Assembly (NCBI GenBank): GCA_023101725.1 | Contig: JALJCO010013386.1 | Coordinates: 372,001 to 436,000, forward strand | Length of the DNA: 64,000 nt | From: Atherinomorus stipes | Lineage: Eukaryota; Chordata; Actinopteri; Atheriniformes; Atherinidae | Direction: 5' to 3' | In this document: piece by piece, positions 1 through 12,600 of the stretch | Layout of the letters: every line of letters starts with the position of its first letter | Numbering within the stretch: the first letter of the stretch is position 1 | The notes under the pieces: generated by a model | Seen by the model: the letters and a program-made list of their open reading frames with translations, nothing else | Database searches by the model: none | Told to the model about the DNA's origin: nothing | Translations under genes and position numbers: made by a program

Positions 1-141
1 TTTTCAGGAGCTTCAAAGGCAATGCAGTCTTTAAAAGGTCAATGAGGACTTTGTCTGCTCTATATTCTATTGCTGTTAATGTTCCTCATTCAGAAAACCT
101 CTGCTGCCGCTAGCAAGGCGACTGAATAAACAGGTACTTAC
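1..141 (-). other. slit intron, 5' part of next intron
   Basis: This is intron sequence following the donor of the exon at 142-213; the intron continues out of the window. No exon or other element is visible here. Confidence 0.85.
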
Positions 142-213
142 AGCACTTCCAGGTCACGTAACGCTCGAAAAGCTCCATCTTCAATACAGCTGATGTGGTT
201 GTAATCCAACTGG
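142..213 (-). CDS. slit family LRR exon (downstream of the two)
   Basis: This is the next internal exon of the same minus-strand slit gene. The acceptor is a T-rich tract ending ttgcag and the donor is GTAAGTACC. The exon is exactly 72 bp and in the same phase as the exon at 1113-1184: the split codon CT|C gives Leu, so the joined product reads ...[29 protein letters not shown]. The [17 protein letters not shown] string is nearly invariant in vertebrate Slit proteins and lies in the first LRR domain, the part of Slit upstream of the Robo-binding second domain. QLDYN is Slit2-like and NHIS is Slit3-like. The protein acts outside the cell. The remaining exons (further LRRs, EGF repeats, laminin G, cysteine knot) would lie left of this window. 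There are no frameshifts or stops, so I take it to be functional. Confidence 0.95.
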
Positions 214-1112
214 CTGCAAACACACACATAAGAGAGAAAAGAGAAGGTAGCTGAGGATGTGTGGATGTCTTAGAGTATATCTTCAGGTGAACGCATAACC
301 ACGCAGCCGGCTGCGGATGGAAATGCATTAACTCTCCTGGACAATCCACCAACAACCTCTCTCTGTCTCCCTCACACTCACTCACTTTCTCTCCTCTGGT
401 CCTGTCTCCTGGGCTCTTTGTTCTTTCTAGATGCATTTCTAAATGTAGTTGTCTCTAAATCCATTCCTGTTTCCGTCTCTCTTCTATCTGACGTCTAATT
501 TGTATGCGCTGCTCTTTACCTCTTTCCCCGTTCTCTCTCCCCCACTCTTTCTCAGAATAGCTTTTCTGAAACAATTTAATTAAGACATAAGGATAGTAAA
601 TCATGTGCTGTCAGCCGCAGTCTAATGCACACACACACACACTCACACACACATAATGCCCTGTCCTTTTACAATAATTGCAAGGCTTTTCAAAAAATGA
701 TCTGATGTAGGGGAAAAACAACACTCAGGAAGCAGTGAATTAGTTGATAAATTGATATTTATAGAATTACTGCAGCGCAATTGCTTAAGTGTTAAAATGA
801 CCTACAATTATCATAACTATTAGTGGGGCAAAACAAAGGGAGAAAACGGCAAAATGCCAGATTTAGATACACACACATACAACCTGACATACACATAGCT
901 GCTGACGTGCTGTGGTGCCAGTCAATACAGCAAGCAGGAGGCACATGACATTTAACACAATGAAATATTGATGCACAGACACATGGATGTTGTGCACATT
1001 TGCAAACATGTTGAAGAACAAGAAGTAGATGCGCACGCATATACACAAACAGATGCTTACACACTAAACATATATGCAGAGCATGTGTTGTTGGGAAGGG
1101 GGAGACACTTAC
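214..1112 (-). other. slit intron between the two LRR exons
   Basis: This 899-bp intron is bounded by GTAAGTG (donor side, 1112) and ttgcag (acceptor side, 214). It holds a CA microsatellite at about 628-653 and AT-rich unique sequence. The short ORFs across it are not protein-like. Confidence 0.9.
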
Positions 1113-1184
1113 AGGTTCTTGATTTCCACAGCTCCCCTGAAGGCTTTCCTTGGAACCCCCTGAATCTGGTTCTCACTGAGGTCA
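1113..1184 (-). CDS. slit family LRR exon (upstream of the two)
   Basis: This is one internal exon of a Slit-type secreted axon-guidance ligand, which binds Robo receptors through its LRR domains. Read on the minus strand, a tttctctgtccag acceptor precedes the exon and a GTAAGTG donor follows it. The 72 bp carry one nucleotide of a split codon, 23 codons and two more nucleotides. They encode DLSENQIQGVPRKAF followed by RGAVEIKNL, one 24-residue leucine-rich repeat with the LxxNxIxxIPxxAF pattern. From family knowledge this is in the first LRR domain, just before the repeat containing [11 protein letters not shown]. Seventy-two-bp symmetric LRR exons are usual for slit genes. The residues are a mix of Slit2-like (AV) and Slit3-like features, so I leave the paralogue open, leaning slit3 or slit2 over slit1. 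It joins in frame to the exon at 142-213. Confidence 0.93.
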
Positions 1185-4100
1185 CTGGACAGAGAAAGAC
1201 AAAGAGTGGAGAAAAATGATTGATCAGGGAGTTTAGCCAAGCTGTCACAGAGCCACTTGCTTTGCAGAACAAGTACTTGATGTAATCACCAAAATGCAGC
1301 AAGAGAACTTAGAGCCAGACAGATCATCAACAAAATTGAGTTCCTTGCACAGAGAGCACTCTTTCCCCAAATATAATCAGCTGTCTCTATTCATCTCTCA
1401 GTGATACAAAGAACTCTTCCTCTGACAAGTGTCCTCGTAACTAAAGCCAGATGCAATTCAATTGTGTACTTTGAACAGCCCTTCTAGTCAGGTAAGGGAG
1501 GCTTTAAAAGCACCAACAACCTGTAGGGGGCACTGGTGACCTCTACTTCCCTCAGAGTTTTCTATTTCCTCTCTCATCATTCCCACTCATCTCCACATTG
1601 TTCCCACCACCGGCTTCTCTCCTCTGCTTTTAAGGAGTGACTGATGAATGTGTGTGTGTGTGTGTGTGTGTGTGACTGTGAGCATTAGGGTTTACAGAGA
1701 TTTAATTTTCAGCCACTTTAACTAAGCCTCAGCTTGGGCAGCGCTCATACTGATACACACCCACATACACTCACAAAGGTATAAATACACTCAAACATAT
1801 GAACAGGTGTCTCACAGACAACCGTGTTCTGGCAAGTGAAATACAAGCAATTACTGGTTGGTATAACAACTTGTTCCGTGAAGGCCAGACAAATATAGGT
1901 TTTAAATTAAGGCACACACAAATAGTCACATACACAGAGGTGTTTATCATGTTTATGCACATGTGCAAACATAAATGATTGAAATAAAGGTGTTAGAGTG
2001 AATCTGGCTGTCAGAGTGTGGCAGAGTACGGAATGAAGATTGAAAGAATCGAGATAGACGACAATTTCTGGAAAGATGACACTGAGACGTCTGGTCTCTA
2101 AGGTTGCTTAATAGTAAGCGTTTGTGTGAGTGTGTGTCGTCTGGTGCCAACACACACCCATGTTCCAGACAGACTACCCGACCTTTCACCAGTGACCTTC
2201 CGGCTCTTGACCCCGATTGTGGCCTCCACAATGCTAATCGGCTAACAGCTAATGTCCGTGCACATTCTTCAGATTCCTGCAGTTGGGATCGTATAATCAG
2301 CACTGCAGATACCATCCATCTCCCCTGTCTCCACTCGCTTCTTTTAAACTGCATCTAAAGCGGCCATTTTTTGTTGCAAAGAATCGAAAAAGAAACTCAG
2401 AGGAAATGTGCTGAAATGATGGGCTGATATACTGTTTTTTGGGATTAACTTTTGTTGCTTCAAAGTTAAACTGCTTTACTGGTTTTACTCCTGGTGTCTG
2501 CCCTGTACGGCACTTAACAGTCCATGATGTCAAATGTTGACAGTTGGGGTCGCGCCAGCTTAGTGATGGCTTTGGTGAAAGTTGGTAGAAAGCAGCAGAG
2601 TCCTATTAGGGATTTCCGTCGTGTCAAAGATAAAATAAGTGCCTTTCAGTACAAGCAGGTGACTCAACAGAGTCAATAATGGACTGCTTCCACTAAGCCC
2701 TGTGACCTGTCTCATGAAAAGGCTTGTTTTACAGGATGCCCGTGTGTGTCTTTAGTGTGTTGGCTGTGTCAGTTTTTACCAAGCACACTAGCAACCAGTC
2801 TCAGAAGCAGCATTGTACACATTTTGTACTTATGGCTGCTATCTTGTAGGCTGTTGTATTTGTTCATGGTTGGCTGATCATGTCTTCTGAATACATTTTT
2901 GTCTTTTCTCCTGTTGAGTTTTATTACATATTACTTTCTGAAAATTTTGAATGTCACCCCAGACAAATACCTATAATTTTCAAAACAAAACAACACAAAC
3001 TAAAACTTACACTGAAATGAATAAAAACTAATAAAAAACTAAAATAAAAACTAGCAAACTTGCTCAAAAAATGAACTAACTGAATTGAAAAAGAAAAAGC
3101 CAAAACTAAATAAAAACTGAAACAAACTGAGACATCCAAAACTATTCTAACCTTGAAAGCAACAGTGCTTACCCCCACACAGCCCGCCACAGGTCCAACT
3201 TTTAAAAAAGCAGCAAAATTCTAGCCTCAATTAAATGTGTCCTCATAGTTCTCCTTGCATCTTGTTTACATACAGAATCCCCCCAAATTTCTCAAACATA
3301 AATACATAATATTTCACTTACAGATGCTCAAGAACTGTTGATGTTTAAAAAACGTACATTTAGACGTGTGAACTGTTGTGATGAGTAAGATCCTGACCTG
3401 CACAAGCAAAGACAGATGAATGAAAACAGGTTTCATCTTTGCTTTTCTACACACACAGATCTAGTGGCTGGTCTGAATCACACAGAGTGTATCCTGATAC
3501 TGTTTTTACAGGACAAGGGGGGTTTGGAAAGTAGCTGTACACCCTCAACCGCTGGAACTCTGAAACCAAATAAACACTTGGAAAATGCTCCTTCGCCCTA
3601 CACACTTAACCACACACACAAGCATACAAGTCCCCGTGTTCATCTACTACATCTGCCTATCGGGTATAGAAATCTGTAAAAGCTTGTTCATGTCTCGTAT
3701 AGACGAGCTGACAGTTTGACAGGTCGTATGTGACCGTTTTAGGCTGCACACAAACATTGCTGTGTTTACAGGCGCAATCAAGATCTTCGCTTGGAAAAGC
3801 TCAGCATACTACTCAAAGAAATGTGGCTATGATAAACATATGGGTGGTCATTTGGTTGAAACATCAATATGTCCATACACAATCTCAAATCTCCACAGAT
3901 TTGGTTGTGATTTCCTCATTTGTTTCATATACATTATGGCGACCTAGATTCAAAACCTGTCACCTGAACATATCTCACCTATTTCTGCATCTGGCTCTGG
4001 CTTTGATTTCATTTCAATATCCTGTAATCTCATATCTCGCAGCTCTGAGACACGATGCGTGAAATAATAGATGTAACATTTGTGCCACAACTAATCCCAC

Positions 4101-4537
4101 TTTATCTCACATTTCAGGAACTTGAAAATTCTCGTGTGTTGAGGAAAAATCTAAATCAGATTAAACCAACAACTTGTGTACTTGCCCAGTCTGACAAGAA
4201 AACATGAAACAAATACGTTCAAAGCAGAGTTGTACTAAAAAGAAACAGAAAGTCTGAGATGGATCTTTTTTCCAAGCAAAAAGATGCAAACTTGTAACTA
4301 ACTTTTACACAAATTTAAGCATGGCTGTTTTTTTTTTTTCTTTCATCCTTAGATTGTCAACAATTTCAGAACATATTCTTCTAATGAGTAACCATCAAAT
4401 TGAAAGCAAAGTGGAAAAAAAGCATGGCATAGAAATTGAACTTGGGTCTCCTGTCTATGGTGCAACACCCCCACCCCTTCATACTGTAAGCGCTCTGAGA
4501 CATTCAGTTGTCTAACAACACATGTATGCCAGTTTCT
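1185..4537. other. intronic sequence without recognisable gene
   Basis: AT-rich unique sequence. It contains a GT microsatellite at 1649-1674 and an A-rich stretch with repeated aaaactaa-type words at about 2985-3125. No conserved protein or TE boundary was recognised. Confidence 0.6.
1649..1674. repeat. (GT)n microsatellite
   Basis: Uninterrupted TG dinucleotides for about 26 bp. Confidence 0.95.
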
Positions 4538-4565
4538 TTAAAGGAGAAATCACCTGGACTTTTCA
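4538..4565 (+). repeat. possible orphan TTAAAGGAG transposon end
   Basis: The sequence TTAAAGGAGAAATCACCTGG resembles the ends of the TTAA-flanked MITEs elsewhere in the window. No matching inverted end was found to the right, so this is a solo or decayed terminus, or chance. Confidence 0.25.
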
Positions 4566-4824
4566 TCTGTTCACTCTCCTTACAGTGTCTTAATATAATT
4601 CCTAAAAACTTGTTAGAAAAAAAAAAATCAAACAAAGTGCATATTCTGACCCTTTGCTCATACCACCACTTTCTCTCGTGATAGTTCATATGAGGTTTTG
4701 ACTGATATGGATGTTCATTTTAATAATGTTAATGAGGCGCGTGCTGATTGGCCGCAGAAAGGACAGAGCTGGAATCAGGGCCGGCCCAGTTCATGCAGGC
4801 ATTGCCTGACTCAAAACAAGAGTG

Positions 4825-4956
4825 ATGGCGAATGTACCTGAGGGGCTGCTGCTTTTGGGATTCAACCGTTCATATTTGAACCAGTCTGATCCTGAGAACG
4901 AGGATGCTGAGACGGTGGATGAAGCACGTCCACAGCAAAACATCTCTGAGTGGTAA
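4825..4956 (+). CDS. short acidic ORF resembling a first exon of a TE-linked gene
   Basis: An ATG at 4825 opens 43 codons: MANVPEGLLLLGFNRSYLNQ, then an acidic stretch with DPENEDAETVDEARP, ending QQNISEW and then TAA. The W/TAA junction is itself a splice-donor-like TG|GTAACT, so the ORF may be a first coding exon whose reading continued in a lost second exon. The 80 bp before it are GC-rich and include an inverted CCAAT (ATTGG) and an element-end-like cagggccggccc. The style (acidic leader ending in ISEW) reminds me of the first exon of the multicopy teleost genes annotated as P2X7-like, where a CxCGxC motif follows. I could not find that motif downstream. Most likely a transposon or pseudogene fragment inside the slit intron, antisense to it. 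Confidence 0.25.
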   Translation: MANVPEGLLLLGFNRSYLNQSDPENEDAETVDEARPQQNISEW

Positions 4957-7900
4957 CTTTCATTTATAATGCTAACTTACGTTACCTGTAAAGTAACCTG
5001 ACAGTCATATTGTTCAGGAATAAGTCCCAAAGTTTATTTTATATGTTGTCAAACCATTTTTCTGTTAAACAAGTACTTTTAAAAGAGAAAAATAAATTCC
5101 ATATTAGTGATCATGATGTGCAGTGTTTTTTCTTTTTTTAAAAGCAGCAGCATGCAGAGACAGCATCGGTGTTTTGTTTTGTTTTTTTCTTGGTGACCCT
5201 GCATCCTAGAAACCTTTTCAGGTCTCCAATCTTCAGGGAAAACCTCATTAGTGTCGATTAAAGCAATTCCTCTGAAAAAGGATCACACATCAATACATCA
5301 GCTGTGTGTGAATTTTGACATATTTATGAAGCCTCTGAATAATCATTTGAATTTTTTTCTTTTGTTTCCTCATAATCTAATAATCAGAAGCAGCAGCACA
5401 TAAAACACACGGCAACTGCCACTCCCATGCACATAGTACATGTGTGTGACTGGCAGTTTTAGTTAGCCTGGAGCTCTTGAGGAAGTGCAGAAGGCCACTC
5501 TAAACCCTATTCATCATTCAGACCACCAGAGAGAGGGAGAGTGAATAGCAAGTTTTACCCCGACAAGGAAATTGACTTCTCATAGACCTAAGAGCGGGTT
5601 TTCCTGCTCAGTTTGGTGCCAAGACACCTGATTCAGTTTCGTCGTTGGTTAAAATTTCTAACCACTGCGGTCTCTCTTGTCTTCTTTTGCTTCCTCTCCT
5701 TTACCCTTTTCCTTTTCATCCTCCTCTCTGTGTCCCCTCCATCTCCCAAAGTGAGCTTGTTTTTGGACTTCCCCAAGATTTAACCCCTCACCTTTGCCCC
5801 CGTGCCTTAAGTGGGAGGTTAGCATCATTAAAAGAGGCTCCAGCTGAGCCCAGTGTGTGTGTGTGCGCATGTGTGTGTTTTTGTTCAAAAGGGGCCGGAG
5901 GTATTAGACCCGCACAGGAACTATATCATGCTGCTAAGTTAGCGCCCCTCTGCAAGCAGAGCGATGCACGGACACCGGCACACACATTCATACTAAATCC
6001 AGACACGCTGCTGCAGAAACATGGCAGCTGTTGAACCAAATTCGTGATTGGAGGTAAGAAAACACTCCTATAAACACACACTGATCACACAGTGAACCTG
6101 CTGTCCATGACGGAAACTCTTCTAATTTCAGCCAGACTCTAACTCTTTGCCTTTTCCACTGACATTCACTTTTAACAAAAGGGATAAAGACGGAATAATA
6201 ATTCCTCTCTTTCCTCTAATCTTCTACTCTAATTTGCTATATTTCACACCGAAAAACTGAACGGTCTGAGAATGCTCTCAGGAGTAGATAAATCTAAAAA
6301 TGCTGGCCTCAGCTTTTGGAGTGGACAGGAAAATTTGAGCTCTTTGAAAACAACGAAATATCCTGTGGTCAGGATTGTTAGCAATAAGCAGTCGAGAAGC
6401 CAACTTTCTGTGGCCCCCCCCCCATAACCAACTCTCTCTGTGGTTACTCATTTTTAACGTGGGTATACATGTGAGAACAAATCCCTTTCCATTCTTTAAA
6501 GTGATTTGGCTGACACCTCAGTGCACCGATGCGATTGCAGTTATTGCTTTTTAGTTAGACGTCAGAAGCAGAAAGATGAATGAAAGTTAGCGTCGGGTTG
6601 GCTGAAATAAAAAAAAGAGTACGAGTGATCGCGGGAATCTGGAAAGGGCGAGAGTAACGCGTTTAGAGGCTGAGACTCCAGAGATTAACCAAACCTACCT
6701 TATTCTGTCTGAGGTTCACAGTACTGCTGTTCATCAACCATAAAAGGAAGACAAGAAGAGACTGTTTCTGTTTGGTTTGTATGGACAAATATTTGAACTA
6801 AACCCCAAACCAAAACCACTTTTCTTTTCTTTTTTTTTTTTTTTTTTTTTACTTTAAACTAAAAATTGTGTAGCTGCTTTTTTCTCCAATTCCCCCTAAC
6901 TCTCTTTGTCTGTTTTTCTCACCTCTGGTGGCCCAAAATGTGTGTATGTGTGAGGGTGTGCGCATGCATGTGTGTGCCTGATAGAGTCAGGTCTCCAGTG
7001 TTAAGAGCTTAGCGCTGCTTTTCTAAAGGGTCTTTTTAGAATGAGAGGGGCTTTTGACACCCTCTGTGTCTAAGAAGACCTGGGCATGAAAGAGCTGCAC
7101 TCAGCTCTCACATGCACCCTCATCCTTTCCCCTCCACCCTGTTCTTTCTCTCTCACACTGGACACACACACACACTCTTGCCCACTGTTGTACAGTTTCA
7201 GAACCCCTTTTATGAAAGACCTAATGCCACGACATTCTTCCCAGGTCTAGCAAAAACAGGGGCTCCCGTGGAAGTGTGTGTGTGTGGGTGGGTGTATGTG
7301 TGGATGGGTATGAGCTGGCAGAGAAGTAAACTAATCACCTTGTTCAAATCCCTTTCGGGGAAGTTAATCCTATTAAGTATAAGAATGTGTGAATGGGCAA
7401 AGATGGAGCTGGAAAGAGTGGAAAAGGAAAAGGGGGGTAAAAGGACAGGAGACTGATAAAAAAATGAACAGGTCTGGCAAAGGTGTGTTTAGGATGGGAT
7501 GGTGAGTGAGCAAAACCTAAAAAGACACTACAGTAATGTGCATGTTTGTGTGTGGATCCTGCAGCTAACTCAAGCGGTGGTGCCATTAGTGGACCCCCAA
7601 AGATCACACTTCTGTGAGCAATTTCATGGAGAAAGACTCCCAAAGAAAAGAGAGGGAGGAGAGGAGGCTTCCGAAGACAATGCAGAGGAGTGAGAACACT
7701 GGACTGGGACTGGCACCTGGGAATGTGGGGCTGTGTGAGTGTGAGTGTGTGTGTCCACATGAAAGTGAATCATGAGCACTGCAGATTAAATATAGATGCA
7801 CGTAAGTGATCATGGGTGGCAACATTTTAAAACAGAGCGTGCACTACGTGATAAACATGATTCTTACTTTGTTTTCCTTTATGACTTGTTATGCAGAATC

Positions 7901-9291
7901 ACACACACCCACCCACGCGCACACACAAACAGCCTCCTCTTGCAGCCTCCTACTTCACTCGTTCTCTTCTAAACTAATATTGACTTTGCTTTTGAGTGAC
8001 AGATCTGCAGTCTCCCTCCCTCTGCCTCTATCCCTATCTCATTGTCTGTTTCCCTTATTCACTATCACGCCTCGCACACATACTTTAAATGCCAGGTAAC
8101 GTGGTTGCCATGGTTACTGGACCTGGGTGGACACCTAGGGGACATTTTGACTTGACAGAGTGGATGTCCCCTGTGTGTTTGTGTGTGTGAGTGAGTTTAC
8201 CTCGTGGCTGGGATGGCAGTATGCCAGGGAAATGTGTGCGTTTTGCCTTCATGAGTTTTTTTTTTTTTTAACAATACAAAGTGTTCAGTTGTCAAACAAG
8301 TTTGAGTCTTGCAATGTTTTCCTCTACACTTTAATTACAGCAAGGCAAGCCAAGATGATTGTTTGATAGAAATGCTCCATTTTGTCTAAAGATTTCCAAC
8401 ATAAATAGCTCTTTTCATTCAGCGAGCGATCGCCTAGTGGTGGAAGCCAGTCGCAAGCAATTAGTAAACTCCTAACACGGACATTTTCTTGTTGAGGATT
8501 AAAGAAGAAACATTTGGAACGCAAATTTCTTATCTCATCTACACTGAAAGATTAACTGGTGAAGAAACAAAGCTAAGAAAATAAAGATTGCACGCTCTGG
8601 TGTGTGTGCGTGCGTGGGTTTGTGTGTGTGTGAGTGTGTACATGGGTAAAAGCAGACTGACTACGCTGCTCTGCAGCCCAGGAACAGATTAGTCAGCTGT
8701 CTGAGACCATGACATCATCAGAAATGTTTACACATGTAATTATAGACAAGTGAGAAATACATCTGTTGCACACACACACACACACACACACAGAGGGGAA
8801 ACAGACAGTGGCTTGCAGTAATACAGTAATTGCATATGAGGAGAGTTGAGCGGCACGTAGTAATAGGGACCAACTGATGATGATGTTTAGATTTAAAAGT
8901 GCCTCAAAAGTAAATTCCATCATACTCGCACCTGTGCTTTTCCAGCAAATCCATTAAAAAACAATGATGTGTAACTATACAACAACTTTAACTTGAGGAA
9001 ATGAAGAGAGTAAAATTAGCTGTAGCAGTCTCATCTGAGCTGGGCCCATCAAAACTGATATACTCACAGACTAGTTTACTATCAGTTAACTGATCTCGGG
9101 AGTCCACATGCCTATCACTGTCTTGATATTTGCAAACCGTCTACATGACAACCTGAGAAAAGCCACCAAAACTTGAAAGGAAAACAAAAAGAAAGCAAAC
9201 ATGCAGCGAAGATTAAGCATGCATCATTGGAGGGCTCATCCTCCGCCACTTATTGTAAGTAAAGTCTTTCAGACCTGCACAAGTTAAAGCA
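4957..9291. other. intronic sequence without recognisable gene
   Basis: Mixed unique sequence with a T-rich run at about 6823-6850, many GT/CA tracts and CT-rich stretches. ORFs here are made of Cys/Val/His/Thr repeats from GT/CA tracts or of Ser/Leu/Pro from pyrimidine runs, and do not look like proteins. Confidence 0.6.
8769..8792. repeat. (CA)n microsatellite
   Basis: Pure CA dinucleotides for about 24 bp. Confidence 0.95.
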
Positions 9292-9299
9292 CTGTTTCT

Positions 9300-9637
9300 C
9301 GCATGGGGTCCGTGTACCCCTGGGGGTACTTTGAGGCGTTCCAGGGGGTATGTGAAATTTTTTCAAATCTATGAATGTTTTTTTCTTTTAATTAAATAAA
9401 AATTTCTTCAATACAACATAAGCTCACAAATGAATTTAAACGTAGTTACTTATTTCATTATCCTAACACCCACCCAAACCCACCCCCGTCTTCCGTATAC
9501 TGACATGGTTTGACCCAACGTGATGAGAGAAATGACAACATTTTTCCAACCAAAACTACTTTGCGGTAGATAAGGGGTTCTAGGCTGAACATGTATTTCA
9601 GAAGGGGTACTCTGTAGCAAAAGGTTGACAACCACTG
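9300..9637. mobile_element. hAT-type MITE (non-autonomous DNA transposon)
   Basis: The left end is CACTGTTTCTCGCATGGGGT and the right end, read inward from the other strand, is CAGTGGTTGTCAACCTTTTG. These are imperfect terminal inverted repeats of the CAGTGGTTCTCAA class typical of hAT elements. The flanks are agttaaag (9292-9299) and agttggag (9638-9645), an 8-bp target duplication with two mismatches, the length expected for hAT. Inside are the usual GGGGTAC-type motifs near both ends, and no transposase. Confidence 0.8.
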
Positions 9638-9645
9638 AGTTGGAG

Positions 9646-12600
9646 GGCCAACATTTTTAATTCAATTGACAGAACATGGCCATTACCAGCACCCTCAAGA
9701 AGCATTGATCCTGAACTGTAGGACATCTTGGAGAGAGCTTACACAATGTGATCTCTTTCCTGTAGAAAAATGTCCATGGCTACTTCTTTTCTTCATAATC
9801 AAGTCATTTTACAATTTAACCTTTACTTGTTACGGTGCAGAGGGGATTCAGACCCAGACAAAGCTTTTTAGATTTCACTAAGATTTCCCCGTTGATAGCA
9901 TGGGACCACTAACACTCTGCCATTACTGAATGTCAAACTTCCTTCCTGATCCTCCTCAGCCCTCTCTCTTTCTGGTGTTGCCTCCATTCTCCTCTTCTCT
10001 TTTTTCTCTCCCACTTTCTTTGCCTTTCTCTCATACATCCTCTCCATCCTCCACCGCCCTCCTTTGCCCTGCTCCCTGTGTAATGAGTCTAATCCATCAG
10101 CCAGACAGTATTAATCGTATTCCGATAGCAGTGTGTTCACTTGCTGCTCGCTGCTGTCTCTGTCTCTACGAGTCAATAACCCCAGCTCTAACACCTACAC
10201 ACTACCTATGATGGATCGGGTGTGTGAGTGTATTTCTGCATGCATGTGTGTATGTGTGTCTCTGTGTGTGAATTTTAAAACCAGCTCAGCACTATGATCA
10301 AATTTACTGCAGTCTTTGTCTAGAGAAGCGTCCAAAATACACACAAATGTAGACACACACCACAGCTAAAATGACCATTGCTGGACATGTTGCCAGACCG
10401 CTTGGTTGCCACAAACTCTTGGTGAGTGACATCATATCCTTTTCCTGTTTGCCTCTCACATTGCCGTACAATAATAAACAGAAAAGATAAATAGAATGTG
10501 ACAGCATGTAAATGTGCGTCTGGGTCTATTTGTGTGAGTAAGTGTGTCTGGGCATGTGTGAGTGTCTCAGCCAGCTTATCCGTTGCCAGGTCCAAAAGTT
10601 TTTGTTACCCACGTCTTTGACCCGATTTGCCACAAACTCCATGACCCAATAGGCTGAGGCAGCAAGTAGCCTCCTCCCTTCATGTCTGTCTCTTTTCCAT
10701 TTAAAACCCCAATGTCTTACTAAAAAAAAAAAAAAAAAATCCTTCTAACGGATAATGTATCAATCTGGCGCCCAACTATCCTTTGTGATTGTCAGAAATA
10801 GCTTTTTCATCTATTTTTCTCCCCCACAATTCGCTCCATCCATCAATCAGTGCACTATTCTCCTGATCGCTCAATCATTGCATCACTCTTTTCATGCATC
10901 ATTCATTCATTCTCGCTATTCATCTGTCATCCTGCAGTCCTGCTCAGTTTGATGACCAGAAGCACTGACTCTAAAACATTTAAATTTGAGGATAAAGCTG
11001 TAGGAGTGAGCATGTCAAGCCCCATCCTGGATGTGCATCTGATCAATTCGATTCAGTTCTTTGTGCTTAACACATAAAAAGAAAAATAACAACAAACAGA
11101 AAGTACATCAGAATAATAACAATGAAAGACAAATAAATTTCTACCTATGACAATATTTATAGTGTGATTAATGTACAGTAAGGTGAGAAGTGATGGTCTG
11201 TTGTTGGGATGGGTGTGATTGTACATCAGGATTCACGAGCAAAATAAGACATGCCAATTTAATTTAATTTAATTTAATTTAATTTAGTTTAATAGCTATT
11301 GAACTGTCCAAATGACTACTTTGTACACAAGTCTGCCCTGTTGCAGTCACATTCAGGGAGAGCCATACACAGTACTGTAGCAGCATGTCCTAATCTGCCA
11401 CAAGATCACTTTTCAGTGGGACTGCAACAGACTGCAGTATTAGATAAATAAACATGATTTGTACACTTCATTATTCCATGGTTTCACTGGCATAATTTTA
11501 TGTAGAGGAAAGACATTTTTTAACACTTGCTGAGTCAAACAAAAGAGAAAAACTCACTGAAATTCTATATTTTTTTCTCATAAACAGATATCATACTATT
11601 TTTTACACAGCAGTGGCACTATGGTGGCAAAAAAATATACAATGTGCAAATAATCCAATTCAAAACATACATAAAAGATTAGTCTGCTCTTTTCCCTCTT
11701 GGTCAGTTAAATTAAAGAGAAGCGGATCGTTGTTTCATCAGTGTGTGCTCTTAATTAGCTGAGTAACAACAGCATCATCGGTAAGAAACAGCATGAGTTT
11801 TCCACTGCGCTTGCTTTTCCCAACATATGAAACTTGCAAGTCAGTTGGGTTCTGTGACAACCTGCACTATTGGTGCATCACCTCTGGCATCCCATATTGC
11901 ATCCATACTTCACAAACAGGCCAGTTTTAAAAGCACTACAAATAAAAAAGTAAAGACAGCTGCCACAGGTAAAGTGAAAGATACCACTTTCTTTACTTCA
12001 TAACAGCTACTGTACCTCTTCACTGTATAGTTCATCAAAACAACTCCAAAATATTCAAGAATAATGGCTCAACAGGCTTCAACATATGGAAAAGTTATAC
12101 TTTCAACTGATTTCCTGCTGCCTGCATGCTTTACCAACCACAGTGTGCTTGACATGCTAGTATGAACTGCTATTGAAATACAATATAAAACCTAGACTCT
12201 GTGGACTCTCCAAAGACTTATAGTGTACAAGTATTATAGCTTATTTGATGTACCTCCACTATCTTTTAATTCACAGTATTGCCTGAATGAGGTTGTGAGT
12301 AATTATGTCTGAACGACGAGATGCTACTGGTTAAATGGTTCAGAGTAGCTGCTGGTGTCATGTATCTCATGTCAGAAAAGGACTGCAGTGTATCATAAAA
12401 TATGCATAAAATATTTCTGTTTGTTGTACTGAATGTGTGTGTGTATAGAGGAAAGACGGCTACAGTGGCGATGATTTACTCACCCTGGTGTCATTATTCA
12501 CAGTTTACAAACCATGACAAGATAGACAGGGCCAATCACACACAAACACACACTTCTAATTCAGCTCTGCGTGCGGTTTTGTCTTTCCTTCCTCGTGTTT

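Noticed and set aside
110..436. 108-codon minus-strand ORF over the slit exon
   Set aside because: It reads the slit exon in the wrong frame and runs into both introns; the splice-bounded 72-bp exon explains the sequence.
1953..2354. 133-codon minus-strand ORF
   Set aside because: No recognisable domain, no splice or promoter context, and no composition difference from surrounding intron.
3318..3372. Possible extra slit LRR exon ending in a GTAAGTG donor on the minus strand
   Set aside because: The frame required by slit exon phase contains a stop shortly upstream and there is no LxxNxI pattern.
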